Source: Pseudocolwellia sp. AS88 (GTDB lineage Bacteria > Pseudomonadota > Gammaproteobacteria > Enterobacterales > Alteromonadaceae). Taken from it: a stretch of 64,000 nucleotides of DNA. Below are positions 1 to 8,340 of the stretch, piece after piece (positions within the stretch are counted from its first letter, which is position 1; each line of letters begins with the position of its first letter). The notes beneath the pieces are model-generated. The model was not told the DNA's origin. It was given only the letters and a program-made list of their open reading frames with translations, and did not search any database. The position numbers and the translations under genes were made by a program. Location of the stretch: positions 1 through 64,000 of the forward strand of contig NZ_JAUPEC010000026.1 in the NCBI RefSeq assembly GCF_030551755.1, in the 5' to 3' direction.

Positions 1-77
1 AAGAGGTTCGCCGCTATTAACATTTGCAATTAAAAGCTGAATTAGACTTGTTGTCCACCTCAGGGCGTGTTGTTATA
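1..77 (-). repeat. partial integron attC recombination site
   Basis: Read on the minus strand, this stretch directly follows the stop codon of the cassette gene at 84-560. It begins with the core site TATAACA (71-77), continues with CGCCCTGAGGTGGACAAC, and after a spacer shows GCGGCGAACCTCTT at the window edge. This is the layout of a Vibrio-type attC: an R'' core and L'' box, then a partly complementary second arm that should end in a GTTRRRY-like R' core. That R' core would lie left of base 1, so the site is incomplete here. Orientation and position are what a cassette array read away from intI requires. Confidence 0.7.
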
Positions 78-83
78 TTTTCA

Positions 84-560
84 TTACTCAAAAGCTAGCC
101 CACGTAAGAAAGCTTCAGGATTTTCAATATATTTTGCTGCACTAGATTGTGTTATATATTTTTTTAACTCAAATATATTCGGCTTAATTATGACTTTTTT
201 AGAAGGAATAAACAAAACACAATTCAATGATATTGCTGAATTAATTATTGATTTAGTTAAACCCAATACCTTATCGCGTAAGTCTAATCTGAATTGGATA
301 CATTGAATTTTGTTGCCTTCGCGAAAAATAGTTAGATCATTGGTTTTAGCATTTCCCCAAATATCTATTTCATCACTCCAAGACTCAGCTTTAGGTAAAA
401 TAGAATTGAAAGATGTTTCGAAATCCTTTTTTCCTGCATTCCTAGACCAAACATGTGAAGTTTCAAAACCATCCTCACCATACAGTGAATCAGTTTTAAA
501 CTTATTGTCCTCTGCCCATTGAGCAGGAATAAACACAATTGAAAATTGCCAGATTGCCAA
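84..560 (-). CDS. integron gene-cassette protein of unknown function (158 aa)
   Basis: The gene lies between the putative attI/cassette junction (576-581) and the attC site at the window edge, and is read away from intI, so it is the first cassette of the array. The start is TTG at 558-560, supported by GGAG six bases upstream. No ATG gives the full reading frame. The protein is soluble, rich in aromatic residues near the start (WQFS, PAQW), with no signal peptide, membrane segment or motif that I recognise. Cassettes often encode small orphan proteins of this kind. Expression would depend on a promoter in the attI or intI region. Confidence 0.75.
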   Translation of the reverse strand: MAIWQFSIVFIPAQWAEDNKFKTDSLYGEDGFETSHVWSRNAGKKDFETSFNSILPKAESWSDEIDIWGNAKTNDLTIFREGNKIQCIQFRLDLRDKVLGLTKSIINSAISLNCVLFIPSKKVIIKPNIFELKKYITQSSAAKYIENPEAFLRGLAFE

Positions 561-575
561 TGAATTCTCCGAAAA

Positions 576-760
576 TATAACAGTTTATTATGAGGATACA
601 ATCCGCCTTTCTACAAAGGTTTTAATATCCTTGTTACTTAATAATTATTATCGACAATAATTTAATTCTGAATAAAAATCAATTAATTATAATTACCCCA
701 CCTCGATCCACCGCTCAATTTAACAACAAATGTTAACCACATAGTTGTAGAAAGGAGGAT
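576..760 (-). other. probable attI region and attI/cassette junction
   Basis: The six bases TATAAC at 576-581 (GTTATA on the minus strand) match the core of the attC site at 72-77. They lie 16 bases upstream of the cassette start codon, as expected for the recombined attI x attC crossover point. The 180 bases between this core and intI would hold attI. They also contain a small hairpin (CCTTT-CTAC-AAAGG near 612-625). No second core site could be fixed by eye, so the outer boundary is approximate. Confidence 0.4.
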
Positions 761-770
761 TCATGATAAG

Positions 771-786
771 CTGTATATAAAAACAG
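771..786 (+). promoter_or_regulatory. LexA (SOS) box of the integrase gene
   Basis: CTGTATATAAAAACAG is a full match to the gammaproteobacterial LexA operator CTGT-N8-ACAG. It ends 24 bases before the intI start codon. LexA control of integron integrases is established for class 1 and Vibrio chromosomal integrons, so this operator supports the IntI identification. It survives although the gene it controls is broken. Confidence 0.88.
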
Positions 787-810
787 CACTTATTATAAAA
801 GGATTTATAA

Positions 811-1611
811 ATGTCTTCACCCTACATAAATTACATTATAGAGCAGATGCGCTTAAAACGTTGTGCTAAAAGAACGATTGAATCGTACACGTATTGGATT
901 AAAGCTTTTATAAACTTTACCAATAAAGTTCATCCGAAAACCTGCCATGATGTTGAAGTAGAAGCCTTTCTGTCCTATCTAACAAACCAAATGAATGTTG
1001 CACCTCGCACACAAAGTCTCGCTTTAAATTCTCTGGTATTTTTATATCGTCATATTATTAATAAGCAACTAACCTTCGAACTCGAGTTTAATAAGAGTAA
1101 AATTCAAACTAAATTACCTGTTGTCTTAACACCTGAAGAAACTAAGAAACTTTTATCTCATTTAAATAAAAAGCACGAATTACCAATAAAACTGATGTAT
1201 GTAAGTGGGTTACGCGTTACGGAATCTGTAAAGTTACGTATTAAAGATATAGATTGCGATTACTATTCAATTCAGGTGTGGCAAGGGAAAGGAGCTAAAA
1301 ACAGACGTGTAACTTTAGCTAAAGAGTTGATTGAGCCACTTAAATTACAAATAAAGCTTGCCAAAGCTATTGCGGAAAAAGACATTCAAAATAAACAGTA
1401 TTCTGGTGTTTGGTTGCCTTACGCTTTAGAGAGAAAATACCCGCAAGCAAATAAAGATATTAACTGGCATTATATTTTCCCTGCTAATAAATTAAGTATA
1501 GATCCTGAGTCGCAGTCTTTAAGACGACATCATGTTGATCACACTGCATTACGAAAAAGTTTAAAAATATCCGCAAAAGAAGCTGATATTGAAAAAAATG
1601 TGACTTGTCAT
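811..1611 (+). pseudogene. intI: integron integrase IntI, 5' part (267 of 320 codons), interrupted
   Basis: This is the tyrosine-recombinase integrase of a chromosomal integron. Visible are the N-terminal core-binding domain, box I with catalytic Arg135 (SGLRVTE), the K-beta hairpin near 158-166, and the IntI-specific patch (VWLPYALERKYPQ, about 200-212, then RRHHVD). Translation starts at ATG 811 behind AAAGGA. After Thr-Cys-His267 the sequence stops resembling IntI: the frame runs 35 more codons into the mobile element and ends at 1716. Box II (HTLRHS), the GH motif and the catalytic Tyr are absent here and are found at 22610-22774. The product should be unable to cleave DNA, so cassettes cannot move unless a second integrase works in trans. 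Confidence 0.93.
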
Positions 1612-1615
1612 TCTA

Positions 1616-1640
1616 AAGATGATCTTGTCAAATGTTACAT
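1616..1640 (+). repeat. left terminal inverted repeat of the element
   Basis: AAGATGATCTT (1616-1626), six bases, then TGTTACAT (1633-1640). The same two blocks appear inverted at the right end, with a five-base gap. AAGATGATCTT is itself almost palindromic, which suits recombinase arm binding. It begins four bases inside the left junction. Confidence 0.85.
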
Positions 1641-1702
1641 TCCATTAAAGGTAATAAAAACAGCACCTATTGAGTATGTAACAAAAATGGAGTTTTTCGA
1701 CC

Positions 1703-2104
1703 TTAAAGCAGCTTAATATCCCCATATTTTATATTTAAATCTGAAACTCTTTTCTCAAGTAATTCAACTTCTCGTTTCAATTTTTGATTATCCATTTCAT
1801 ATTTAGCATTCAAAGATACTAACTTTTGAACATCTTCTTTAAGACGAATATTTTCATTTTTAAGTTTACCTTTATCAACTTTAGTTTGAGTTAACTTATC
1901 TTTAAATGAGTTATCATTAGCAATAAGTACAGACATATTGTGGGTCTGAATTTTTGTAGCAATGTCAGAGTAACGATTATAAATGGTTGAATGTGATATC
2001 CCAACAGTTTCAGCTAAAGCTGTAACTGATATTTTGTTTTTTTCTGGTTTCTCAAGCAAAATTTTTAAATTTTTCTCTAGTTTTTCTCTAGTTTTATTCA
2101 ACAT
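1703..2104 (-). CDS. small HTH/coiled-coil protein at the element's left end (133 aa)
   Basis: An N-terminal helix-turn-helix (KISVTALAETVGISHSTIYNR) is followed by a long charged heptad-like segment over the last 70 residues (LKNENIRLKEDVQKL...LKREVELLEKRV), which predicts a coiled coil. This small HTH-plus-coil design is typical of the accessory protein of Tn554-like recombinase modules (TnpC/DUF6262 type). Here it sits alone beside the left terminus, 15 kb from the recombinases, which is unusual. The ATG at 2104 is preferred; a TTG at 2140 would overlap the end of the upstream gene by 13 bases. The stop lies only 62 bases from the left inverted repeat. A role in binding the element's ends is inferred from position, not shown. 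Confidence 0.7.
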   Translation of the reverse strand: MLNKTREKLEKNLKILLEKPEKNKISVTALAETVGISHSTIYNRYSDIATKIQTHNMSVLIANDNSFKDKLTQTKVDKGKLKNENIRLKEDVQKLVSLNAKYEMDNQKLKREVELLEKRVSDLNIKYGDIKLL

Positions 2105-2127
2105 AAGTAAATTCTCTGTATTTCCAT

Positions 2128-3270
2128 TTACCCTCCCCAAATTGGTAGTCTACACTTTTCAATATCATTATCTTCAACTAAAAAAGCTAAACTATATCTA
2201 GATCTAGTACTAGCAACATAAAAATTATTTTTTGCCTTATCAGAAGAGCCTTTATCAAAAGCATTTAGATCTCCATATAAAAAATTTAAAATATTTTGTG
2301 TCGGAACAACTAATGTCCGATTAAAACCTAACCCTTTTGATACGCCAAAATTAACTTTTTTTATTGGAATTAAGTTTAAATCCTTAGCACTATTTATACT
2401 ATTTCTCAAAATAACAGGAGAATATGTATCAATATATTCTTGTTGTTTGGATGAAGGAATAATAAATACTCCTTGATGCTCTTGAAACTCTAGAGGAATA
2501 TTATCCACTAAAGATTTGGTTTCATCATAGCCTTCACCTTTATGAATAGTGTCAGAGAATTTACAAATACTTTGAATACAACGGCGACTAATAGACATAT
2601 ACTCAGTTGTAAATTTTAATCGTGAAAACGCATCTAACTTTTGTTGACTAGTACTAGGGATTTTAGGGTTGGATGTAGTGGAATAAATCGTTTGGCGAAA
2701 GTCTCCTACACAAGTTATAGGTATTTTCATCTTCACCATATCCTTTAAGACATTAAAATCCCAACCAGCGAGATCTTGTACTTCATCAATAAAAACATGT
2801 TGATATATTGATTCTAGTCTGGATATAGATTTCTTACTGCTAGTCGCACATATTCGTGTTGCTAATTTTGCTAAGAACTCTGTATGTGCTTTTGTTTTGC
2901 ATGAAGTTAAAAAGTGACGAGAATTAAATTTTCCATTAATTTTTTCAGCTGTTCCTGGTATTGTTCTTCCATTTCTGAAGTGTGGATTAATAGTCGTAAA
3001 ATTAATATTATTAATGCGTTCTGAAAAAATAGATGCTTGATAAGGGCGAATTAAATCTTCCAATAGAAATGTGTACCAACCTTTTACAATAATATTATTT
3101 GGATTGGTAATATCCATACTATTATATTTAGATATAATTTCTTTTTGATTGTTTTCGGTATAAGTTATTATCAATACTCGATTATTATTATTAGCTAGTT
3201 GACAACACTCTTCTGCAATTTTATGTGTTTTACCTGCCCCTGCGCTAGCTATAAGTAATTTTTTAGCCAA
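2128..3270 (-). CDS. gajB: GajB-like UvrD-family helicase of a Gabija-type defence system
   Basis: Superfamily 1 helicase fold. Counting from an upstream TTG at 3285, Walker A is ASAGAGKT (13-20), Walker B FIDEVQD (165-171), motif III CVGDFRQTIY (192-201) and motif VI YVASTRSR (356-363). It directly follows a gajA-like OLD nuclease gene, the pairing that defines Gabija. At about 380 residues it is shorter than the roughly 500-residue Bacillus cereus GajB. Both possible starts are TTG. The one at 3270 is preferred because GAGG stands nine bases before it and it overlaps the gajA stop codon, implying coupled translation. In Gabija, GajB acts with GajA to detect and cleave phage DNA; this is known from the family and not tested here. 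Confidence 0.82.
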   Translation of the reverse strand: MAKKLLIASAGAGKTHKIAEECCQLANNNNRVLIITYTENNQKEIISKYNSMDITNPNNIIVKGWYTFLLEDLIRPYQASIFSERINNINFTTINPHFRNGRTIPGTAEKINGKFNSRHFLTSCKTKAHTEFLAKLATRICATSSKKSISRLESIYQHVFIDEVQDLAGWDFNVLKDMVKMKIPITCVGDFRQTIYSTTSNPKIPSTSQQKLDAFSRLKFTTEYMSISRRCIQSICKFSDTIHKGEGYDETKSLVDNIPLEFQEHQGVFIIPSSKQQEYIDTYSPVILRNSINSAKDLNLIPIKKVNFGVSKGLGFNRTLVVPTQNILNFLYGDLNAFDKGSSDKAKNNFYVASTRSRYSLAFLVEDNDIEKCRLPIWGG

Positions 3271-4918
3271 AATACAATGCCTCAACTAAATAATCAGGGA
3301 ATGCAATAATTCCTTCAGAGTCAAAAACTCTAATCGCTGTATCTACCTTTTTACCACCGAAGTTTTCTCCTTCACTTCCGTACCACTCTTTTAAAAACGA
3401 CTGTTTATCAGTTAAGTTCTTACATGTTCTATTATACTTTCGATATGTTTGAGTTGATAACACAATTCGTGCAAACGAATCTAATGTCTCATCATCTTTG
3501 TTATTTTCTGCAATTAATGTTGGCTCCAAAGAATTCAGAGAATCATTTATATGTGAATAGAATGAAATAAAATCATACTCTGCATAATCATTCCCATAAT
3601 CGATTATATTTTTCTGGTAATTACCATCATTGTCTTTAACAACATGAACAGTTGTCCCTATATGTTTAGCTATCTCTAAATAGCTTTTAAAACCGATTCC
3701 ACGCACAACAATAATATCTATACCATCTTCTTCTGGTAACTTGTTATGATTTTGGAAATATATTTTTTTTAGTATAAGTTCATCTGAAGGACCTTCAACC
3801 AAAACAACCCTACTCGCTAGTGCTATCCTAAGAGTGTCATAACCAGGTAATCTTTTAAGTATTTTAGCAACTTTTTTATCAATGTCTTTCAGCTGTTTAT
3901 ATTCACGTCCGATTAAACATAAGTTTTTAATATTTAATTTATTAAGAACATAAGAACTATGCGTTGTAATAAATAATTGTTTTTCGTGTTGTTCAGCTAT
4001 TTTAGATATTAGTCTACTGAGATTCATATGAGATAAATGGTTTTCTGGTTCTTCCACCATAACAAAATCAATATTGGCTGCTTTGTTGGCAATAGCTAAT
4101 TTGATTTGTATTTGATTCTGCTCTCCCTTACCTATTAAGGGAAAATTGATATCATCTACAGCTAACTGTAATCCTGACTCAATATTTTGGTTATTAGAAA
4201 TATCAGCTACAATTGATAAACATTGCTCTGTCACCATATTATCAGCATCAAGTTTATCGTTAATGCCTTTAACTTGAGGTTGTTCATTAAATGATTGTCG
4301 TAATTGACGATAATTCAAACTAAGTAGCGCTTTTTCTTTTTTATCTAGAGAAGCATCAATAATATTCCCTATATATTGGCTTTTCCCATAAGTCGGGTGC
4401 AATCTTGAAGGGTCGATTAAGAGTGACTTAGCTTCACGATTTAAATATTTAATATTATTCCAAGAAAAATCTTGCCAATTAACTTTATAAAATTCAGTAG
4501 GAATAGTACTTATGTCATTATTATCTTTTATAAAATCGTTATATGCAGCCTGTAATTCACAATCAAATAGGATATCTAATGTTATACCTTCGGCGTCAAT
4601 ATTTTGAGTATTATTAATACCTCGGTAATTAGGGCATCCTTCAAGGTATACCTCAATTTTAATAGCTGGTAAATTTCCTGAGGCGTAATCACTTTTAAAA
4701 TAGTCTATTTTAGAAAGTACGTTAAATAATTCTGGAGTTATTTCTGAAGTAACTGACTTTCCACGATAACGTCCATTTACAACTAGTTCAATCGCTTCAA
4801 GGAGCGTAGATTTACCAGAATCATTATCACCAACGATAATATTTAGATCTTCATTAAAGCTAAAGGTTTCGCTAGAAAACTTTTTAAAACCACTAATATA
4901 TATTTGAGTTATATGCAT
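3263..4918 (-). CDS. gajA: GajA-like OLD-family ATPase/TOPRIM nuclease of a Gabija-type system
   Basis: From the ATG at 4918 this is a 551-residue protein, close to the 578 residues of Bacillus cereus GajA. The N-terminal ABC-type ATPase half has Walker A GDNDSGKST (about 30-38), signature/Walker B region MVEEPENHLSHMN (about 287-299) and a switch His (TTHSSYV). The C-terminal TOPRIM half begins LVEGPSDE (about 373-380) with the acidic motif KDNDGN (about 428-433). An in-frame ATG at 4945 would add nine residues but has no ribosome-binding site. GajA senses nucleotide depletion and nicks DNA in characterised systems. It is co-transcribed with gajB and lies downstream of an Xre-type regulator on the same strand. 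Confidence 0.85.
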   Translation of the reverse strand: MHITQIYISGFKKFSSETFSFNEDLNIIVGDNDSGKSTLLEAIELVVNGRYRGKSVTSEITPELFNVLSKIDYFKSDYASGNLPAIKIEVYLEGCPNYRGINNTQNIDAEGITLDILFDCELQAAYNDFIKDNNDISTIPTEFYKVNWQDFSWNNIKYLNREAKSLLIDPSRLHPTYGKSQYIGNIIDASLDKKEKALLSLNYRQLRQSFNEQPQVKGINDKLDADNMVTEQCLSIVADISNNQNIESGLQLAVDDINFPLIGKGEQNQIQIKLAIANKAANIDFVMVEEPENHLSHMNLSRLISKIAEQHEKQLFITTHSSYVLNKLNIKNLCLIGREYKQLKDIDKKVAKILKRLPGYDTLRIALASRVVLVEGPSDELILKKIYFQNHNKLPEEDGIDIIVVRGIGFKSYLEIAKHIGTTVHVVKDNDGNYQKNIIDYGNDYAEYDFISFYSHINDSLNSLEPTLIAENNKDDETLDSFARIVLSTQTYRKYNRTCKNLTDKQSFLKEWYGSEGENFGGKKVDTAIRVFDSEGIIAFPDYLVEALYFG

Positions 4919-4979
4919 TTTGTTTCCATACCAGTTATTGTCCATTGAATAATGATTTGTTCTTAAGTCTCTATTTAGA

Positions 4980-5219
4980 TCAATCTAGTTTAACTTTATA
5001 TTTCACTCTTAAAGGCATTATTTCTTCAAATTCGCAGTTTAAAGCATTAGTAAGTTTGTATAATGTTTCTAATTTTATATTAACCAGGCCTCTTTCCATC
5101 TTGCCGTAGTTGCCTCTTTCGATACCAACATATGCTGCAAAATTCTCTTGAGAATAGCCAGCAGCTTTACGTTTTAATCTCAACATTTCACCAAATTCTT
5201 TAACTAAATCACTCACCAA
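4980..5219 (-). CDS. Xre-family HTH transcriptional regulator (79 aa)
   Basis: A single Cro/C1-type helix-turn-helix fills the protein: LKRKAAGYSQENFAAYVGIERGNY then KLETLYKLTNALN. Small Xre proteins of this size usually act as dimeric repressors of adjacent genes. The start is TTG at 5219 (a GTG follows immediately), behind AAAGGA. It precedes gajA by 61 bases on the same strand and is divergent from the 5318 gene, so it may control Gabija, itself, and the promoter at 5255-5283. That regulatory target is inferred from layout only. Confidence 0.8.
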   Translation of the reverse strand: MVSDLVKEFGEMLRLKRKAAGYSQENFAAYVGIERGNYGKMERGLVNIKLETLYKLTNALNCEFEEIMPLRVKYKVKLD

Positions 5220-5254
5220 AGTTTTCCTTTAGGTAAAATGATTAGAATTTCATG

Positions 5255-5283
5255 TTGAGGGGTAAGGCACCACGCCCTATAAT
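5255..5283 (+). promoter_or_regulatory. sigma-70 promoter for the 5318-7268 operon
   Basis: TTGAGG (5255-5260), a 17-base spacer and a perfect TATAAT (5278-5283). The expected transcript start is about 28 bases before the TTG start codon at 5318. The GC-rich spacer (GGTAAGGCACCACGCCC) contrasts with the AT-rich surroundings and is a plausible operator for the divergent Xre regulator. Confidence 0.65.
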
Positions 5284-5317
5284 ACCCATTATTATTTAAA
5301 TTTGACTAGGCTTTATT

Positions 5318-5830
5318 TTGAAATTAGACCCTGTAGTAGCTCAAATTATTGTGGTAGAAAGTTTTGACAACTTCACAACCGCTGATGTTCGAACAGCTTA
5401 CTTAGCTTTAAAGAATGATGTATCACTTGAGCCGACAAGTGTTAGGCGGAAGGTATACGCTGAACTTTTAAAGTTAGTTAAAAAGAATTGGTTAAATAAA
5501 GTAATTCCTAATAAAAAAGGATTCACTCGTTTTAGTAAAACAACACTTTTTGATGTTAAAAAACTCCAGTTAAATACTGAACATGAATCTAAAAGTTCAA
5601 TTACACGTATAGATCATAAAAAGGAACAACTATTTGATAAATTAAATATTTATAAATCTGAACTGTTATTAAATATGGGCGAGTCAGAAGCTTATAAAGA
5701 GCTTTATTCTGAGTTCCCAGAGTTGATTGAAGAAATACAACCAAAATACAATAAAGCTAGAGACAATAATACAAAGATATTAGGGAAGATAAGAGCCATT
5801 GAAGGCCTAATGAATAATGACAGCCTTTAG
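5318..5830 (+). CDS. small basic/helical protein paired with an SF2 helicase (170 aa, unknown)
   Basis: The start is TTG 5318; the reading frame is tightly linked to the next gene (seven-base gap), so the two are an operon. The N-terminal 75 residues are basic and look like a winged-helix or KfrA-like DNA-binding region (TTADVRTAYLALKND...SVRRKVYAELLKL). The C-terminal half is predominantly helical with many Lys and Glu and is probably coiled coil. No signal peptide or membrane segment is present. I do not recognise the family. Pairing with a helicase suggests a DNA-recognition or regulatory partner, which is inference. Confidence 0.7.
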   Translation: MKLDPVVAQIIVVESFDNFTTADVRTAYLALKNDVSLEPTSVRRKVYAELLKLVKKNWLNKVIPNKKGFTRFSKTTLFDVKKLQLNTEHESKSSITRIDHKKEQLFDKLNIYKSELLLNMGESEAYKELYSEFPELIEEIQPKYNKARDNNTKILGKIRAIEGLMNNDSL

Positions 5831-5837
5831 GTAAAAT

Positions 5838-7268
5838 ATGAAACTTAGACAATGGCAAAATGAGTGCATAACATTAGCGTTAAACGAGTACCAAAATAAT
5901 AGTCATTTTTTAGTATTAGCCACCCCAGGTTCAGGTAAGACTTTAATGGCATCTGAATTAGCTAATCAGCTATTAAAAAGCAATCTGATTGATTTAATTA
6001 TTTGTTTTTCACCTTCATCTATTGTGTCACAAGATTTCAGTGAAGTATTACAGCTAAAAACTAAAGAACGGTTTGATGGACTTATCGGTGCAAAAGGGAA
6101 ATCTCTCACGTATCAAAGTATGCAATACCTAGATGCTAACTTCTGGCAATTATTCGATCAATATAGGATTTTTGTAATTTTTGATGAAATCCACCATTGT
6201 GCCGGTTCAAATGTTGATAATTCAAATGCATGGGGTGAACAGATAATACTTCACATTCAAAACAAAGCTAAATATACATTAGCATTAACAGGCACTCCTT
6301 GGCGCTCAGACACAGCTCCTATCGTTCTTTCAAACTATTCACACCCTAGTAATAAAATATCCTGTAATTACGTTTATGGCCTTTCAGAGGCTATTAGAGA
6401 CAATGTTTGTCGTATCCCTCAAATAACAGCAATTGATAATGATAATATTTCTGTAATTGATAATGAAGAAACAAAAACATTTAGCAGCTTTAAATGTTTA
6501 TTATCAGAATCAATAATTCCATACCAGGAAATTATTGAAAATGAAAAAGTTATTAAGTACATAATTTCATCTGCACAAAAGAAACTAAACGCTATTAGAG
6601 AGAAAAACACTGATGCAGCAGGATTAATTATTGCGTCATCAGTTGAACATGCACAGCAGATTTCTAAGTTAATGAAAGAATATCTTAATGAGGAATCTAT
6701 AGTTGTTACCTACAAAGAGAATGAGCCAACAAGCATCATTCAACAGTTTAGAAATGCAAAAACTAAATGGATCATTTCCGTAGGCATGATCAGTGAAGGA
6801 ACAAACATTCCTCGTTTACAAATATGCTGTCATCTTACCAATATTAAAACAGAGATGCACTTCAGACAGATTTTGGGGCGAATACTTAGGATGACAAATT
6901 CAAAAAATCAAGAAGCAATAATGTATATGCCTGCTGAGCCTAAGCTATTGGAATACGCTTATCGAGTTAAGCAAGATGTACCCTTTGAAGCTGATGTTGT
7001 TAATTTTGATAAAATGAACATAGCCGTTCAAAACAATATCCAAATTAACGAATTAAATACCATGACTTTCGATAATAAGATAGAAAACAAACTTCTAATT
7101 GAATATAAGTGCAATCAATTGGACACTATTGTTGAACAACCAAAACAATTAAAAAATAACGAATTTTCTCAAGATAATTTTTTAAATAACTCTTATAAAC
7201 GATTAATCAATATTTCAGACCGTTTTCAAAATGAGGTCTTAACTATAGGCTTTAGTTATTTTAAGTGA
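5838..7268 (+). CDS. superfamily 2 DEAD/DEAH-type helicase (476 aa)
   Basis: All SF2 signatures are in order: LRQWQ (3-7, Q-motif position), Walker A ATPGSGKT (28-35), Walker B FDEIHH (115-120), motif III LTGTPWR (150-156), motif V SVGMISEGTNIP (314-325) and motif VI FRQILGRILRM (342-352). The fold is that of UvrB/RecG-like or type III restriction helicases. The last 100 residues are low-complexity and Asn-rich with no nuclease motif that I can see, so it lacks the REase domain of a restriction subunit. It follows the 170-residue gene in a two-gene operon. A role in defence or in processing element DNA is possible, but no named system is recognised. Confidence 0.82.
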   Translation: MKLRQWQNECITLALNEYQNNSHFLVLATPGSGKTLMASELANQLLKSNLIDLIICFSPSSIVSQDFSEVLQLKTKERFDGLIGAKGKSLTYQSMQYLDANFWQLFDQYRIFVIFDEIHHCAGSNVDNSNAWGEQIILHIQNKAKYTLALTGTPWRSDTAPIVLSNYSHPSNKISCNYVYGLSEAIRDNVCRIPQITAIDNDNISVIDNEETKTFSSFKCLLSESIIPYQEIIENEKVIKYIISSAQKKLNAIREKNTDAAGLIIASSVEHAQQISKLMKEYLNEESIVVTYKENEPTSIIQQFRNAKTKWIISVGMISEGTNIPRLQICCHLTNIKTEMHFRQILGRILRMTNSKNQEAIMYMPAEPKLLEYAYRVKQDVPFEADVVNFDKMNIAVQNNIQINELNTMTFDNKIENKLLIEYKCNQLDTIVEQPKQLKNNEFSQDNFLNNSYKRLINISDRFQNEVLTIGFSYFK

Positions 7269-7298
7269 AAGTTTTCAACTATCCCACTAGAGCTTCAG

Positions 7299-8315
7299 CT
7301 AATTAGAATGACTTTTAATGGGATACGTTTGGTTCTCAACTTCATTATTTCCGTTTTTACAATCTAAAGATTGCTTTGGAGATATATGAGATTGTATCTT
7401 GGTTCCATAATTATTGTTAATCTGCATTATAACATTATGAGCAGAACAGTTCCCTTCTATTGCAGCAGCTTGAAGAAGCTGCATAGTAAAGTCGCGAATA
7501 GAATGATCATCAATTAAACTCCAGGTGAAAAAATCCAACCATGCAGTTTTGATATCATCATTACTATTAGGCCAATTATCGTATTTTATATCTGGTGTTG
7601 AAATCAATCTAAATGCATTAAGTATCTCCCCTTTTTCATAGACTCTAATAGTATTCATATTCTTTCTATCATCACCAGAAAATAAAGAATATATATAGCC
7701 ATTGTTTGGCGAAGTCATGAATACAATAGCTTCTGACTTATCAGTAATTAATTGCATATATTCAGCTAACCCACCACCCAAAGAATGTCCCGTAAATACT
7801 ATTTTTGAATAATTAACTCCCCGAGCTTTCAAGCTCGACATCACTTTATTAGTGTAGTTTTTTGCAGATTTAAATTGATCAAGGCTGTCCGTCTCTATCA
7901 ACTTCAAATTTCCCGAAAACGTATCCCCCCAACTGTCCGTTCCTCTGAAGGCTATAACTAAAATGGGATCTTGTTTTTGCCCCACACCATAACGATAACG
8001 TAACCAAGCTTTTCCTCTGAAATTAGTGATAGTATCTATCCCCTCATCATGAAAGATTGGGTCGTGAAACTCATTAGCTGGTAAAAATATTTCAGGGTAA
8101 ATTGAGGCTGACTTATCATAAACATTTGCTGAGTACACTGCATAAATAGCTGTTTTATTGGCAAATGCCCTAGCCCTTGGATAACCTTTATCAGACTTTA
8201 ACCAATTATCTTGAAGATCTAAACAATATAGATTTGCTGGGCAATTAATTGATTTTATGGAACTTGCACAGCCAAATAACAAAATTATAAAACCCATCAA
8301 AATAAGCTTTACCAT
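7299..8315 (-). CDS. lipoprotein class 3 lipase-like hydrolase (338 aa)
   Basis: From ATG 8315 (AAGGAG eight bases upstream) the protein starts with a lipoprotein signal ending LLFGC (lipobox, Cys16). An alpha/beta hydrolase of the class 3 lipase family follows: oxyanion strand AFRGTDSWGD (122-131), nucleophile elbow TGHSLGGG (175-182, Ser178) and a likely catalytic His271 in DDHSIRDF. The residue after the lipidated Cys is Ala, so outer-membrane sorting is expected. The substrate is unknown. It lies 25 bases behind a large lipoprotein gene, so the two probably work as an exported pair. An earlier in-frame start at 8366 has no ribosome-binding site and would hide the signal peptide. Confidence 0.85.
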   Translation of the reverse strand: MVKLILMGFIILLFGCASSIKSINCPANLYCLDLQDNWLKSDKGYPRARAFANKTAIYAVYSANVYDKSASIYPEIFLPANEFHDPIFHDEGIDTITNFRGKAWLRYRYGVGQKQDPILVIAFRGTDSWGDTFSGNLKLIETDSLDQFKSAKNYTNKVMSSLKARGVNYSKIVFTGHSLGGGLAEYMQLITDKSEAIVFMTSPNNGYIYSLFSGDDRKNMNTIRVYEKGEILNAFRLISTPDIKYDNWPNSNDDIKTAWLDFFTWSLIDDHSIRDFTMQLLQAAAIEGNCSAHNVIMQINNNYGTKIQSHISPKQSLDCKNGNNEVENQTYPIKSHSN

Positions 8316-8340
8316 AATATGAACTCCTTGTAGGTTATAT

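Noticed and set aside
67-522. Two plus-strand frames (79 and 70 codons) over the cassette gene
   Set aside because: Both are antisense to the cassette gene, which has a ribosome-binding site and correct orientation relative to attC.
1612-1716. C-terminal 35 codons of the 811-1716 frame as real integrase sequence
   Set aside because: They read through the element's terminal repeat and replace the conserved IntI C-terminus, which is found intact at 22613.
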